Shown: positions 1 to 12,163, numbered from the stretch's first letter. The stretch is DNA of 64,000 bases from Burkholderiales bacterium (GCA_016219375.1 JACRNC010000008.1:144125-208124); one strand, 5' to 3'. Numbers and translations: made by a program. The notes: a model not told the origin generated them from the sequence alone.

Positions 1-870
1 CGCCAGCATCTGGATGAAGTTGGACAGCGCCGTCGGGTTCTCGAAGGGGTGCGCCGAGTTGGCATTGAAGAAGCCGCCGCCGTTGGTGCCCAGCATCTTG
101 ATGGCCAGCTGCGAGGCCACCGGGCCCATGGCCAGGGTCTGCGTGCGGGTGGTCTGATGCACGGTCAGCGGCGCGCCCTGCGCATCGAGCACCGGCTTTC
201 CGGCTGCGTCGACCTTGGGCGCTTCGAAGCTCAGCGGCTCCAGGAGCTGCACATCGCGGTACGGCGCGACGTTCTGGATCACGCCCTGGCTGACCATCAC
301 CAGCGCCATGACGCAGGACAGCGGCAGCAGCAGCCACAGCGTGGCCCGCGTCAGGTCGGCCCAGGCGTTGCCGATGCGGCCTGCGCGGCCCGCGTTGTGG
401 CGGGCAAAGCCGCGCACCAGCGCCACCACCACCGCAATGCCGGTGGCCGCCGACAGGAAGTTCTGCACCGCCAGCCCGGCCATCTGCGTCAGGTAGCTCA
501 TGGTCGTCTCGCCGCCATAGCCCTGCCAGTTGGTGTTGGCCACGAAGCTGATGGCGGTGTTGAACGACGAGTCGGGCGACACGCCGCCCAGGCCCTGCGG
601 GTTGAGCGGCAGCAGGCCCTGCAGCCGCTGCAGCCCATAGAGCGCCAGCAGGCCGACGATGTTGAAGGCGAGGATGGCCAGGGCATAGCCCAGCCAGCCC
701 ATCTCCTGCTGCGGCTGCACGCCACAGGGCTTGAGCAGCAGGCCCTCGATGCGCCGCAGCCCGGCCGAGCGTCCCTCCATCACATGGACGATGTAGCGCC
801 CCAGTGGCCAGGCCTGGGCCAGCAGCGCAGCCAGGAAGACCGCGAGCAACAGCCAGGCGGGCGCGCTCAT
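1..870 (-). CDS. kdpA: KdpA, potassium-translocating subunit of Kdp ATPase (3' part outside window)
   Basis: These are the first 290 codons of KdpA, the channel-like subunit of the high-affinity KdpFABC potassium pump in the inner membrane. The gene runs off the left edge. The translation has several hydrophobic helices, and near the edge reads GTNGGGFFNANSAHPF, a signature of the KdpA ion-selectivity region. The ATG at 870 overlaps the kdpF stop as ATGA, so the two are translationally coupled. KdpA is normally about 560-600 residues, so the missing half is due to the window and is not a deletion. kdpB and kdpC would be expected further left. Identification is firm. Confidence 0.96.
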   Translation of the reverse strand, partial: MSAPAWLLLAVFLAALLAQAWPLGRYIVHVMEGRSAGLRRIEGLLLKPCGVQPQQEMGWLGYALAILAFNIVGLLALYGLQRLQGLLPLNPQGLGGVSPDSSFNTAISFVANTNWQGYGGETTMSYLTQMAGLAVQNFLSAATGIAVVVALVRGFARHNAGRAGRIGNAWADLTRATLWLLLPLSCVMALVMVSQGVIQNVAPYRDVQLLEPLSFEAPKVDAAGKPVLDAQGAPLTVHQTTRTQTLAMGPVASQLAIKMLGTNGGGFFNANSAHPFENPTALSNFIQMLA

Positions 871-959
871 GAGAACCGCTCCGGCTGCAGCAGCGCAGCC
901 ACCAGATAGACCAGCAGGCCCGCAGCCAGCATGCCGCAGACGATGTAGAGCGCACTCAT
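867..959 (-). CDS. kdpF: KdpF, small stabilising subunit of Kdp ATPase
   Basis: A 30-residue single-span membrane peptide (MSALYIVCGMLAAGLLVYLV at its start, ending in PERFS). KdpF subunits are about 29-30 residues, end in a PE-x-F-like tail, and stabilise the KdpABC complex in the membrane. It sits immediately ahead of kdpA with a 4-base ATGA overlap, and its own ATG overlaps the stop of the small upstream reading frame in the same manner. Length, sequence style and position all agree with KdpF; it is easily missed by gene finders because of its size. Confidence 0.92.
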   Translation of the reverse strand: MSALYIVCGMLAAGLLVYLVAALLQPERFS

Positions 960-1051
960 CGCCGCCCCCCGCCCAGTCGCGCACAGCCATAGGCCATGCC
1001 GATGACCAGCAGCGCGATCAGCGCCGCCAGGCCGATGAAAACCGCATCCAT
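956..1051 (-). CDS. 31-residue single-span membrane peptide preceding kdpF
   Basis: A 31-codon frame begins with ATGGATGCG at 1051 behind a strong GAGGAGG ribosome binding site and encodes MDAVFIGLAALIALLVIGMA followed by a short basic tail (YGCARLGGGRR). Its stop overlaps the kdpF start as ATGA. It therefore appears to be the first cistron of the kdp operon. Similar short MD-(x)-hydrophobic peptides are known to me ahead of kdpF in betaproteobacteria, usually unnamed or misnamed; their function is not established. The good ribosome site, overlap coupling and membrane profile support a translated peptide, possibly a further small Kdp subunit or a leader that couples translation. Confidence 0.7.
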   Translation of the reverse strand: MDAVFIGLAALIALLVIGMAYGCARLGGGRR

Positions 1052-1361
1052 CGCTTCCTCCTCACGGCACCCAGCCGGGCGCCCCATGAACGGAAACGAT
1101 GCTAGGCAGCCATCCATCAGGGCCGTGCCAAGCCTTGCGAGGCGGGCATCAAGAAAGCATCAAGACGACGCGGCCATCGGTCCGCCAGCGCACGGACGCA
1201 GGGGGGCTTTCGTCTCATCGTCTCAGCGGCCCGGTGCTCACCGCGCCTGGCCCACGCCGGCCGCACGGGCAGCGCAGCGATGGTGGACGCCGCAAACCAA
1301 AACGGCCCGCGCGGCAGGCTGCCGGCGGGCCGTGAGGGGGGAGGAAGGGAAGGCGGCAGCC
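1052..1361. other. Intergenic region between kdp operon and gatB
   Basis: About 310 bases without a convincing gene. The part next to the kdp peptide should hold the kdp promoter, but I see no clear sigma-70 boxes. The part next to gatB holds the gatB terminator described separately. Two TTGATG-like hexamers lie around 1145-1165 (minus strand), too weak to call. Confidence 0.6.
1294..1332 (-). terminator. Rho-independent terminator of the gatCAB operon
   Basis: On the minus strand, 30 bases past the gatB stop, CGGCCCGC (1325-1332) pairs with GCGGGCCG (1303-1310). An inner CGGCA/TGCCG stem extends the hairpin to a GGC loop. It is followed on the minus strand by TTTTGGTTT. Position and U-tract fit an intrinsic terminator. 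Confidence 0.82.
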
Positions 1362-2855
1362 TCAGCCCGCCAGCTTCTTCCTCAGCAGCTCGTTGACCTG
1401 CGCCGGGTTGCCCTTGCCCTTGGTGGCCTTCATGCACTGGCCCACCAGGGCGTTGAAGGCCTTCTCCTTGCCGGCGCGGAACTCCTCCACCGACTTGGCA
1501 TTGGCGGCCAGCACCTCGTCGATGATGGCCTCCAGCGCGCCCAGGTCATTCATCTGCTTGAGGCCCTTGGCCTCGATGACGGCATCCACGCGCGCCTGCG
1601 GCTCGGCGGTGGACGGCTCGGCCCACAGCGCATCGAGCACCTGCTTGGCCGCGTTGTTGGACACGGTGCCGTCGGCAATGCGCGCGATCAGCGCGGCCAG
1701 CGTCGCGGCGTTGACCGGGCAGCGCTCGATGCCGGATTCCTCCGCATTGAGCCGGCGCGCGACCTCGCCCATCAGCCAGTTGGCCACCAGCTTGGGCTGG
1801 CCGCAGGCCTGCGCCGCCGCCTCGAAGTAGGCGCCAAACGCCTTGCCCTGCGTCATCATCGACGCGTCATAGGCCGGCAGGCCGTACTGCTGCTGGAAGC
1901 GCTGCGCCATCGCGCGCGGCAGCTCGGGCATCGTGGCCTTCACTCGCTCCACCCATTCGGGCGCGATGACCAGCGGCGGCAGGTCCGGGTCGGGGAAGTA
2001 GCGGTAGTCGTGCGCGTCTTCCTTGGTGCGCATGGCGCGCGTCTCGCCGCGGCCGCCGTTGGCATCGGGGTTGAACAGCACGGTGGCCTGCTCGATGGCC
2101 AGGCCGTCTTCGATCTGATCGATCTGCCACTGGACCTCGATGTCGATGGCCTGCTGCAAGAACTTGAAGCTGTTGAGGTTCTTGATCTCGCGCCGCGTGC
2201 CCAGGGGCGCGCCGGGCTTGCGCACCGACACGTTGGCATCGCAGCGGAAGGAGCCCTCCTGCATGTTGCCGTCGCAGATGCCCAGCCACACCACCAGCGC
2301 ATGCAGCGCGCGGGCGTATTCGGCCGCCTCCTTGCTGGAGCGCATGTCGGGCTCGGTGACGATCTCCAGCAGCGGCGTGCCGGCGCGGTTGAGGTCGATG
2401 CCGCTGCACTTCTCGCCGCGCGGGCCCTCGAAGTCCTCGTGCAGCGACTTGCCGGCGTCTTCCTCCAGGTGCGCGCGCACCAGCCGGATCGTGTGCTCGG
2501 CATCGCCGACGAAGAAGCTCACCGTGCCGCCCTGCACCACCGGCAGCTCGTACTGGCTGATCTGGTAGCCCTTGGGCAGGTCGGGGTAGAAGTAGTTCTT
2601 GCGCGCGAAGATCGAGCGCGGTGCCACCTTGGCGCCCACGGCCAGGCCGAAGGCGATGGCGCGCTCCACCGCGCCGCGGTTCATCACCGGCAGCGTGCCG
2701 GGCAGGGCCAGGTCCACGGCGCAGGCCTGCGTGTTGGGCTCGGCGCCGAAGGCGGTGGAGGCGCCCGAAAAGATCTTGGAGGCGGTGGACAGCTGCGCGT
2801 GGGTCTCGATGCCGATGACGACCTCGTAGCCGCGGATCAGGGGGGAGGGGCTCAT
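1362..2855 (-). CDS. gatB: Aspartyl/glutamyl-tRNA(Asn/Gln) amidotransferase subunit B
   Basis: 497-residue GatB, the tRNA-binding and kinase subunit of the GatCAB complex that converts mischarged Glu-tRNA(Gln) (and Asp-tRNA(Asn)) to the correct aminoacyl-tRNA. The start [20 protein letters not shown] is typical of the family; the conserved segment [12 protein letters not shown] lies near residue 90 and the C-terminus has the helical YqeY-like tail ([20 protein letters not shown]). A longer frame exists upstream, but the ATG at 2855 overlaps the preceding stop as ATGA and starts the conserved domain. It is the last gene of the operon and is followed by an intrinsic terminator. Confidence 0.97.
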   Translation of the reverse strand: MSPSPLIRGYEVVIGIETHAQLSTASKIFSGASTAFGAEPNTQACAVDLALPGTLPVMNRGAVERAIAFGLAVGAKVAPRSIFARKNYFYPDLPKGYQISQYELPVVQGGTVSFFVGDAEHTIRLVRAHLEEDAGKSLHEDFEGPRGEKCSGIDLNRAGTPLLEIVTEPDMRSSKEAAEYARALHALVVWLGICDGNMQEGSFRCDANVSVRKPGAPLGTRREIKNLNSFKFLQQAIDIEVQWQIDQIEDGLAIEQATVLFNPDANGGRGETRAMRTKEDAHDYRYFPDPDLPPLVIAPEWVERVKATMPELPRAMAQRFQQQYGLPAYDASMMTQGKAFGAYFEAAAQACGQPKLVANWLMGEVARRLNAEESGIERCPVNAATLAALIARIADGTVSNNAAKQVLDALWAEPSTAEPQARVDAVIEAKGLKQMNDLGALEAIIDEVLAANAKSVEEFRAGKEKAFNALVGQCMKATKGKGNPAQVNELLRKKLAG

Positions 2856-3706
2856 GCTTGCGTGGGTGCGGCCGGCGAGGCGCCGACCAGTCGGTAGTCG
2901 TTGCGGCTGCCCTCGCGCCATTGCTCGAGCAGATCGCGGTTGTCGTGCTGCCAGGGATGGAAGCCCGGCATGTAGTAGCGCAGGAAGTGCGGGACGACGT
3001 GCCAGACGATGCCCTCGCGCCCCCACCAGAAACGCAGCGCACTGCGCCAGGTGGCGGCCGTCCAGAGCTGGCCGTCGGCCCTGAGCAGCTTGATGCTCTG
3101 CACCGTGGCATAGGTGAAGAACTCCAGCGTCACCAGCGTGTACAGGCCCACGCGGCGCAGGTAGCCCCCGCCGGCTAAGCGGTACACGTCGAAGGCCACG
3201 GCCTTGTGCTCGGATTCTTCGGCCGCATGCCAGCGCCAGATGGCCCGCATCTGCGGCTCCATGCCGGCCGTCCAGCTCGGGTGGCGCAGCAGGCCGTCGC
3301 CCAGCACCGCCGTCCAGTGCTCGTAGCCGGCGGTGGCCGCCAGCTTGGACATCACCGGGAAGCCTTCGGTCAGCTTGATCAGGCGCTTCAAGACGCCGTC
3401 GACCCAGTTGGGCAGGCCCTGGCGGGCCAGCTCGTCGTTGTACTGCGCATGCAGCCGGCGGTGCGTGGCCTCCTGGCCGATGAAGAGCTTGACGTCCTGC
3501 AGCAGCGCCGCATCGGCCTTGCCCTCGATGCGCGGCAACGCGGCCTTGACCGAGTCGATGAAGAACTGCTCGCCCGTGGGGAACATCATCGACAGCGCAT
3601 TGAGCAGCATGGAGCGGTAGGCATCGCCGCCGTTCCAGTGCCGCGCAAAGCCGCGCGAAAGGTCCACCTGCAGGTGGCGGATGTGCATGCCGGGGTTGCT
3701 GTCCAT
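2852..3706 (-). CDS. Predicted metal-dependent hydrolase (PF10118-type)
   Basis: A 284-residue, mostly helical protein. Histidine/glutamate motifs [10 protein letters not shown] (about residue 88) and [19 protein letters not shown] (about residue 165) recall the PF10118 family of predicted metal-dependent hydrolases with a ferritin-like helical metal site; its substrate is not known. ATG at 3706 follows AAGGAG at a good distance. The gene lies between gatA (77-base gap) and gatB (4-base ATGA overlap), so it is almost certainly transcribed and coupled with the amidotransferase genes. This family is not otherwise tied to tRNA amidation; the placement may be incidental. Family call is from motif memory, moderately sure. 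Confidence 0.8.
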   Translation of the reverse strand: MDSNPGMHIRHLQVDLSRGFARHWNGGDAYRSMLLNALSMMFPTGEQFFIDSVKAALPRIEGKADAALLQDVKLFIGQEATHRRLHAQYNDELARQGLPNWVDGVLKRLIKLTEGFPVMSKLAATAGYEHWTAVLGDGLLRHPSWTAGMEPQMRAIWRWHAAEESEHKAVAFDVYRLAGGGYLRRVGLYTLVTLEFFTYATVQSIKLLRADGQLWTAATWRSALRFWWGREGIVWHVVPHFLRYYMPGFHPWQHDNRDLLEQWREGSRNDYRLVGASPAAPTQA

Positions 3707-3782
3707 CGCTGACTCCTTCAAGGCTTGGGGAGACGATCGAAGCGTGTGCGGATGCGGCTCTTGCGGCTGCCGGCGGGCCGGC

Positions 3783-5290
<1,508 letters not shown>

Positions 5291-5294
<4 letters not shown>

Positions 5295-5590
5295 TCGATC
5301 ACCCGCGGCACGAGGAAGAGGCCGCCGTCGCGGGCCGGGGCGTTGGCCATGCAGGCCTCGCGCTGGTTGGGCTCGGTCACGGCGTCCTCGCGCAGGCGCA
5401 GCTGCACGTCCTGCACCGCAGACAGCGGGGTGTGGAGCGGCTCCACGCCGGTGGTGTCCACCGCGCGCATGCGCTCGACGATCTCGAAGAAGCTGTTGAG
5501 CTGGGCCTGCATCGCGGCCTGCTCGCCGGGCGTGAGCTCCAGGCGGGCGAGGTGGGCGATGCGGCCGACGTCTTGTTCGGTCAGGGCCAT
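5291..5590 (-). CDS. gatC: Aspartyl/glutamyl-tRNA(Asn/Gln) amidotransferase subunit C
   Basis: 99-residue GatC, the small subunit that wraps and stabilises GatA. The beginning [20 protein letters not shown] and the motif [18 protein letters not shown] are characteristic. It is the first gene of the operon gatC-gatA-hydrolase-gatB, and is divergent from mreB across a 422-base intergenic region that must hold both promoters. The stop overlaps gatA by four bases. Confidence 0.96.
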
Positions 5591-7056
<1,466 letters not shown>

Positions 7057-7129
7057 GCCACCTGCCGGCCCGCCAGCCCTTGCGCGTGCCGGCCCGGCCG
7101 GCGGCGACGAGGGCCGCCCCGCTCCCCCA

Positions 7130-7152
7130 CGGCCCGGCAACCCGCCGGGCCG
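7130..7152 (+). terminator. Hairpin between mreB and mreC, possible partial terminator
   Basis: CGGCCCGGC (7130-7138) and GCCGGGCCG (7144-7152) form a perfect 9-bp stem with a 5-base loop, followed by CTGTCTTT rather than a full U-tract. It could lower mreC-rodA transcription relative to mreB, or stabilise the mreB mRNA end. Assignment uncertain. Confidence 0.4.
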
Positions 7153-7241
7153 CTGTCTTTGCGAGCTGAAGGCGCCGCCCCATCGGCCCTCCGCCCGCTC
7201 AACCGGCCACCCGCCCCCGCCGCCCCTAGCCGCGCCGCACC

Positions 7242-8201
7242 ATGCCCCTGGGCACCCTGGACCACACGCCGCCACCCTTCTTCAAGCAGGGCCCGTCGGC
7301 GCTCACCCGGCTGTCGCTGGCCGCGGCGCTGTCGCTGTTCCTGATGGTGGCCGACACGCGCTTCAAGTTGACCGACCCGCTGCGCGCCGCTGCCGCCGTG
7401 GTGCTGCAGCCGCTGGAGCGGGTGCTGCTGGCGCCCATCGACGCGGCCGGCTCGGTGGCGGGCTACTTCCGCGGGCTGGATGCGGCGCGCCAGGCCGAGC
7501 GCCAGGCGCGGCAGACGCTGGCCGCGCAGGCCGAGCGCTCGCTGCGGCTGGAGCAGCTGCAGGCCGAGAACGCCCAGCTGCGCCAGCTGCTGGGCCTGCG
7601 CGAGCGGCTGTCGGTGCGCGCCACCGCGGCCGAGGTGCTCTACGACGCGGCCGACCCCTACTCGCGCAAGGTGGTGATCGACCGCGGCCGCACGCAGGGC
7701 GTGGCGCTGGGCGCGCCGGTGATCGACGATGCCGGCGTGGTCGGCCAGGTCACGCGCGTCTATCCGCTGACGGCTGAGGTGACGCTGCTGAGCGACAAGG
7801 ACGCGGCCATCCCGGTGCTCAACGTGCGCACCGAGCAGCGCGGCGCGGCCTTCGGCCATCCGTCGGACGGCGGCATGGAGCTGCGCTTCATGGCCGGCAA
7901 TGCCGATGTGCAGCCGGGCGACCTGCTGCAGACCTCGGGCATGGACGGCATCTATCCGCCGGGCCTGCCGGTGGCCAAGGTGCTGCGCGTGGACCGCCGC
8001 GCGGACTCGGCCTTCGCCAAGATCCTGCTGGCGCCGCTGGCGCGCATCGACAGCGTGCGCCATGTGCTGGTGCTGGAGCCGGTGGGCGCGCAGATGCCGC
8101 TCAAGCCCGACACCGCCAATGATGCGGCGGCCGGCAGCGCTCCGGCCGCATCGCCTGCGTCGCCCGCCACGGCGGCCCCGAGCCGGAAGGAGCGGCGATG
8201 A
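7242..8201 (+). CDS. mreC: Cell-shape protein MreC
   Basis: 319-residue MreC, the periplasmic scaffold of the elongasome. It shows one N-terminal membrane span (LSLAAALSLFLMVADTRFKL, about residues 25-44), a coiled coil (AARQAERQARQTLAAQAERS..LEQLQAENAQL, about residues 80-118) and the beta-rich MreC core with VIDRGRTQGVALGAPVID and DGIYPPGLPVAKV. A proline/alanine-rich tail follows. The stop overlaps the mreD start as ATGA. Confidence 0.96.
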   Translation: MPLGTLDHTPPPFFKQGPSALTRLSLAAALSLFLMVADTRFKLTDPLRAAAAVVLQPLERVLLAPIDAAGSVAGYFRGLDAARQAERQARQTLAAQAERSLRLEQLQAENAQLRQLLGLRERLSVRATAAEVLYDAADPYSRKVVIDRGRTQGVALGAPVIDDAGVVGQVTRVYPLTAEVTLLSDKDAAIPVLNVRTEQRGAAFGHPSDGGMELRFMAGNADVQPGDLLQTSGMDGIYPPGLPVAKVLRVDRRADSAFAKILLAPLARIDSVRHVLVLEPVGAQMPLKPDTANDAAAGSAPAASPASPATAAPSRKERR

Positions 8202-8710
8202 GGCGCGCCAACCAGCTGCTGCTGCCGGTCAACCCGCTGTTCATGTGGGGCTCGGTGCTGGTGGCGCTGGGCCTGAACCTGCTGCCGCTGGGCCGGCTGC
8301 CCTGGCTACCCGACGTGCTGGCCGTGGTGCTGGTGTTCTGGGGCGTGCACCAGCCGCGGCGCATGGGCATGGCGCCGGCCTTCGTGCTGGGGCTGCTGAT
8401 GGACGTGCACCAGGGCGCACTGCTGGGCCAGCATGCACTGGCCTACTCGCTGCTGAGCTTCGGCGCCATCGCCATCCACCGCCGGCTGCTGTGGTTCAGC
8501 CTGCCGTCGCAGGCGGCGCAGATCCTGCCCCTCTTCGCGCTGGCCCACCTGATGGTGATGCTGGTGCGCCTGGTGGCCGGTGGCACCTTCCCCGGCTGGA
8601 GCCTGCTGCTGGCCCCGGTGATCGAAGCCGCCCTGTGGCCGCTGGCCACGGTGGTGCTGCTGGCCCCGCAGCGCCGCGCGCCGGACCGGGACAAGAACCG
8701 GCCGCTGTAA
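8198..8710 (+). CDS. mreD: Rod-shape-determining membrane protein MreD
   Basis: 170-residue polytopic membrane protein in the expected place between mreC and mrdA. The text NPLFMWGSVLVALGLNLLPLG at the start, LGLLMDVHQGALLGQHALAYSLL in the centre and several further hydrophobic helices match MreD, the small integral membrane partner of MreC. Starts inside the mreC stop (ATGA), ends 16 bases before mrdA. Confidence 0.93.
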   Translation: MRRANQLLLPVNPLFMWGSVLVALGLNLLPLGRLPWLPDVLAVVLVFWGVHQPRRMGMAPAFVLGLLMDVHQGALLGQHALAYSLLSFGAIAIHRRLLWFSLPSQAAQILPLFALAHLMVMLVRLVAGGTFPGWSLLLAPVIEAALWPLATVVLLAPQRRAPDRDKNRPL

Positions 8711-8726
8711 GAGCCCTGGAGCCCAC

Positions 8727-11009
8727 ATGACGGAGTTGAAGAACGTCGAGCAGGAGCTCGGGCGCTTCCGGCTGCGGCTGTGGGTGGCCGCGGGCTTCGT
8801 GCTGTTCGCCTTCTCGCTGGTGGTCGCGCGCATGGTGTGGCTGCAGATCCTGCAGCACGAGGAGCTGTCCGACCGGGCCGAGGCCAACCGCATCGCGGTG
8901 GTGCCCATCGTGCCCAACCGCGGCCTGATCGTGGACCGCAATGGCGTGGTACTGGCCAACAACTACTCGGCCTACACGCTGGAGATCACGCCGTCCAAGG
9001 TGGCCGACCTGGAGGCCACCATCCATGAGCTCAGCCGGCTGGTGGACATCACGCCGCGCGACCGGCGGCGCTTCAAGCGGCTGATGGAGGAGTCGAAGAA
9101 CTTCGAGTCGCTGCCCATCCGCACCAAGCTCACCGACGAGGAGGTGGCGCGCTTCACCGCGCAGCGCTTCCGCTTCCCTGGGGTGGAGATCAAGGCGCGC
9201 CTCTTTCGCAACTATCCCTACGGCGAGCTGGCCAGCCACGTGCTGGGCTACATCGGCCGCATCAACCAGCGCGAGAAGGAGCAGATGGAGGACTGGCCGG
9301 AGGAGGAGCAGGCCAACTACCGCGGCACCGACTACATCGGCAAGCTCGGCATCGAGCAGGCCTACGAGCAGGAGCTGCACGGCATCACCGGCTTCGAGGA
9401 GGTGGAGACCAGCGCCGGCGGGCGCGCGGTGCGCCGGCTGCGCTCCAACCACGCCACGCCGGGCAACACGGTGATGCTGTCCATCGACATCAAGCTGCAG
9501 GCGCTGATCGAGCGGCTGTACGGCGAGCGCCGCGGCGCGCTGGTGGCCATCGACCCGCGCACGGGCGAGGTGCTGGCCTTCGTCTCCAAGCCCACCTTCG
9601 ACCCCAACCTCTTCGTCGACGGCATCGACACCGAATCCTGGCGCGAGCTCAACGAGAGCATCGACAAGCCGCTGCTCAACCGCGCGCTGCGCGGCACCTA
9701 TCCGCCGGGCTCGACCTTCAAGCCCTTCATGGCGATGGCCGCGCTCAACACCGGCAAGCGCAGCGCCAGCGCGGCCATCCTGGACAACGGCACCTTCATG
9801 TTCGGCAACCACCGCTTCCGCAGCCACGGCGACGGCGGGCTGGGCATGGTGGACATGTACCGCTCGATCGTGAAGTCGAGCAACGTCTACTACTACTCGC
9901 TGGCCAACGAGATGGGCGTGGACCTGATGCACGAGCAGCTGGAGCCCTTCGGCTTCGGCCGGCTCACGGGCATCGACCTCAAGGGCGAGGTGCGCGGCGT
10001 GCTGCCGTCCACCGAATGGAAGCGGCGTACCTACAAGCGGCCCGAGCAGCAGCGCTGGTATGCCGGTGAGACGATCTCGCTGGGCATCGGCCAGGGCTAC
10101 AACAGCTTCACCATGCTGCAGCTGAGCTCGGCGCTGGCCACGCTGGTGTCGGGCGGGCAGCGCTACGAGCCGCGCCTGGTGCGCGCCATCGAGGACGTGG
10201 TGAGCAAGCAGCGCCGCGTGGTCTCCAGCCAGGCGCTGGAGCCGCTGCCGCTCAAGCCGGAGCACGTGGACATCGTCAAGCGGGCCATGTACGGCGTGAC
10301 GCAGGAGGGCACGTCCACGCGCGTCTTCGCCGGCGCCGGCTACACCAGCGGCGGCAAGACCGGCACGGCGCAGGCGGTCAGCATCAAGCAGAACGAGAAG
10401 TACAACAAGGCGCGCCTGGCCGAGTACCTGCGCGACCACTCGCTCTACGAGGCCTTCGCCCCGGTGGACCAGCCGCGCGTGGCGCTGGCCATCATCGTGG
10501 AGAACGCCGGCTTCGGCGCCGAGGCCGCCGCGCCCATCGCGCGCCGCGTGCTCGACTACCTGATGCTGGGCATCTACCCCAGCGAGGAAGACATCGAGGC
10601 GGTACGCAATGCCAAGGCCGCCGCGCCCATCGGCACGCCGCGCCGCGTGGCCGACATCCCGCTGCCGCAGGGCTCGGGCACGGCGGTACTGGCCGGGGCG
10701 GCGGTGCCGGGCGCAGCCTCGGCGGCAGCCGCTTCCGCTTCCGCATCTGCATCTGCATCTGCATCTGCATCTGCATCTGCATCTGCATCTGCATCTGCAT
10801 CTGCATCGGGCACGCGGCCGGCTGCAGCGGCATCCACATCGGCCTCGGCGGCCTCGGCCCCGCCCACGCCGCGCGGCGGGCCGTCGCTGCGCCTGGGCGT
10901 GCACCGGCCGCGTCTGGCCGACGGGCCGGCCGCGCCTGCCGCCTCCAGCACGCCGGCCCGCCCGGCCGGCGGCCCGCCCCCGTCCGCCGCATCCGGAGCC
11001 CGGCCATGA
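8727..11009 (+). CDS. mrdA: Penicillin-binding protein 2 (elongasome transpeptidase) with long low-complexity tail
   Basis: 760-residue PBP2, the D,D-transpeptidase of the elongation machinery. After one membrane span (about residues 18-38) comes the PBP dimerisation region and the transpeptidase domain with all three motifs: Ser329-Thr-Phe-Lys332 (nucleophile), Ser384-Ser-Asn386, and Lys544-Thr-Gly546. The catalytic part ends near residue 630, about the normal family length. Beyond it are some 120 residues rich in Ala, Ser and Pro, including an (Ala-Ser)n run encoded by a hexanucleotide repeat at 10731-10808. The last codon overlaps rodA (ATGA). Confidence 0.97.
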   Translation: MTELKNVEQELGRFRLRLWVAAGFVLFAFSLVVARMVWLQILQHEELSDRAEANRIAVVPIVPNRGLIVDRNGVVLANNYSAYTLEITPSKVADLEATIHELSRLVDITPRDRRRFKRLMEESKNFESLPIRTKLTDEEVARFTAQRFRFPGVEIKARLFRNYPYGELASHVLGYIGRINQREKEQMEDWPEEEQANYRGTDYIGKLGIEQAYEQELHGITGFEEVETSAGGRAVRRLRSNHATPGNTVMLSIDIKLQALIERLYGERRGALVAIDPRTGEVLAFVSKPTFDPNLFVDGIDTESWRELNESIDKPLLNRALRGTYPPGSTFKPFMAMAALNTGKRSASAAILDNGTFMFGNHRFRSHGDGGLGMVDMYRSIVKSSNVYYYSLANEMGVDLMHEQLEPFGFGRLTGIDLKGEVRGVLPSTEWKRRTYKRPEQQRWYAGETISLGIGQGYNSFTMLQLSSALATLVSGGQRYEPRLVRAIEDVVSKQRRVVSSQALEPLPLKPEHVDIVKRAMYGVTQEGTSTRVFAGAGYTSGGKTGTAQAVSIKQNEKYNKARLAEYLRDHSLYEAFAPVDQPRVALAIIVENAGFGAEAAAPIARRVLDYLMLGIYPSEEDIEAVRNAKAAAPIGTPRRVADIPLPQGSGTAVLAGAAVPGAASAAAASASASASASASASASASASASASASGTRPAAAASTSASAASAPPTPRGGPSLRLGVHRPRLADGPAAPAASSTPARPAGGPPPSAASGARP
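10731..10808 (+). repeat. Hexanucleotide microsatellite (GCATCT)10 within mrdA
   Basis: Two GCTTCC units, ten perfect consecutive GCATCT units (10743-10802) and one GCATCG. Each unit encodes Ala-Ser, so gain or loss of units would keep the mrdA frame and only change the length of the cytologically disordered tail of PBP2. Perfect identity of ten units suggests recent slippage. Confidence 0.95.
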
Positions 11010-12163
11010 ACGTCGCCTTCGACAAGCCCTCGCTGTGGCAGCGGGTGCGCCCCATCTTCCAGGGCTTCGACGGGCCGCTGGCGCTGTCCATCCTGCTGCT
11101 GTGCGGCATGGGGCTGGTGGTGATGTATTCCGCCGGCTACGACAACGGCACCCGCTTCGGCGACCACGCGCGCAACATGGCGCTGGCTGCCGGCGTGCTC
11201 TTCCTGGTGGCGCAGATCAGCCCGCAGCGGCTGATGGCGCTGGCCGTGCCGCTCTACACGCTGGGCGTGGTGCTGCTGCTGGCGGTGGAGTTCTTCGGCG
11301 TGACCAAGAAGGGCGCGACACGCTGGCTGCACATCGGCGTGATCGACATCCAGCCCAGCGAGGTGCTGAAGATCGCACTGCCGCTGATGCTGGCCTGGTG
11401 GTTCCAGCGCCGCGAAGGGCAGCTGCGCATGCCCGACTTCGCCGTGGCCGCGCTGCTGCTCATCGTGCCGGTGGGCCTGGTGATGAAGCAGCCTGACCTG
11501 GGCACGGCGCTGCTCATCCTGGCCGCGGGCCTGTACGTGATCTTCTTCGCCGGCCTGAGCTTCAAGCTCATCGTGCCGGTGGTGGCTGTGGGCGCGGTGG
11601 CCATCGTCGCGCTGGTGGCCAGCGAGTCCACGCTGTGCCAGCCCGACTTCGACTGGCGGATCCTGCACGACTACCAGAAGCACCGCGTGTGCACCCTGCT
11701 GGATCCGACGCAGGACCCGCTGGGCAAGGGCTTCCACATCATCCAGGGCATGATCGCCATCGGCTCCGGCGGCCTGACCGGCAAGGGCTTCATGCAGGGC
11801 ACGCAGACCCATCTGGAGTTCATCCCCGAGCGCACCACCGACTTCATCTTCGCGGCTTTGAGCGAGGAGTTCGGCTTCGCCGGCTTCATCGCGCTGATGC
11901 TGGGCTTTCTCTTCCTGATCTTCCGCGCGCTGATGATCGCGGCCGAGGCGCCCACGCTGTTCGCCCGCCTGCTGGCCGGCAGCATCGCGCTGAGCTTCTT
12001 CACCTACTGCTTTGTCAACATGGGCATGGTCAGCGGCATCCTGCCCGTGGTGGGCGTGCCGCTGCCGTTCGTCAGCTATGGCGGCACGGCCATGATCACG
12101 CTGGGCCTGAGCCTGGGCATCCTGATGTCGATTGCCAAGAGCCGGCGCTTGATGCAGAGCTGA
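11006..12163 (+). CDS. rodA: RodA, SEDS-family peptidoglycan glycosyltransferase
   Basis: 385-residue polytopic protein of the SEDS family, the glycan polymerase partner of PBP2 in rod elongation. Conserved text includes GMGLVVMYSAGYDNG in the first helix, KKGATRWLHIG and IQPSEVLKIALPLMLAWW, LKQPDLGTAL-like VMKQPDLGTALLI, and the late ERTTDFIFAALSEEFGF with LPFVSYGGTAM. About ten hydrophobic segments are visible. Starts within the mrdA stop and ends the operon; no strong terminator directly follows, only the 32-bp repeats. Confidence 0.97.
   Translation: MNVAFDKPSLWQRVRPIFQGFDGPLALSILLLCGMGLVVMYSAGYDNGTRFGDHARNMALAAGVLFLVAQISPQRLMALAVPLYTLGVVLLLAVEFFGVTKKGATRWLHIGVIDIQPSEVLKIALPLMLAWWFQRREGQLRMPDFAVAALLLIVPVGLVMKQPDLGTALLILAAGLYVIFFAGLSFKLIVPVVAVGAVAIVALVASESTLCQPDFDWRILHDYQKHRVCTLLDPTQDPLGKGFHIIQGMIAIGSGGLTGKGFMQGTQTHLEFIPERTTDFIFAALSEEFGFAGFIALMLGFLFLIFRALMIAAEAPTLFARLLAGSIALSFFTYCFVNMGMVSGILPVVGVPLPFVSYGGTAMITLGLSLGILMSIAKSRRLMQS

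Noticed and set aside
996..2897. A 633-codon open frame opposite gatB
   Set aside because: Low-complexity antisense frame; gatB is unambiguous.
10742..10806. Possible CRISPR or leader-type repeat array in mrdA
   Set aside because: Six-base units without spacers, in frame within a coding sequence: a microsatellite.
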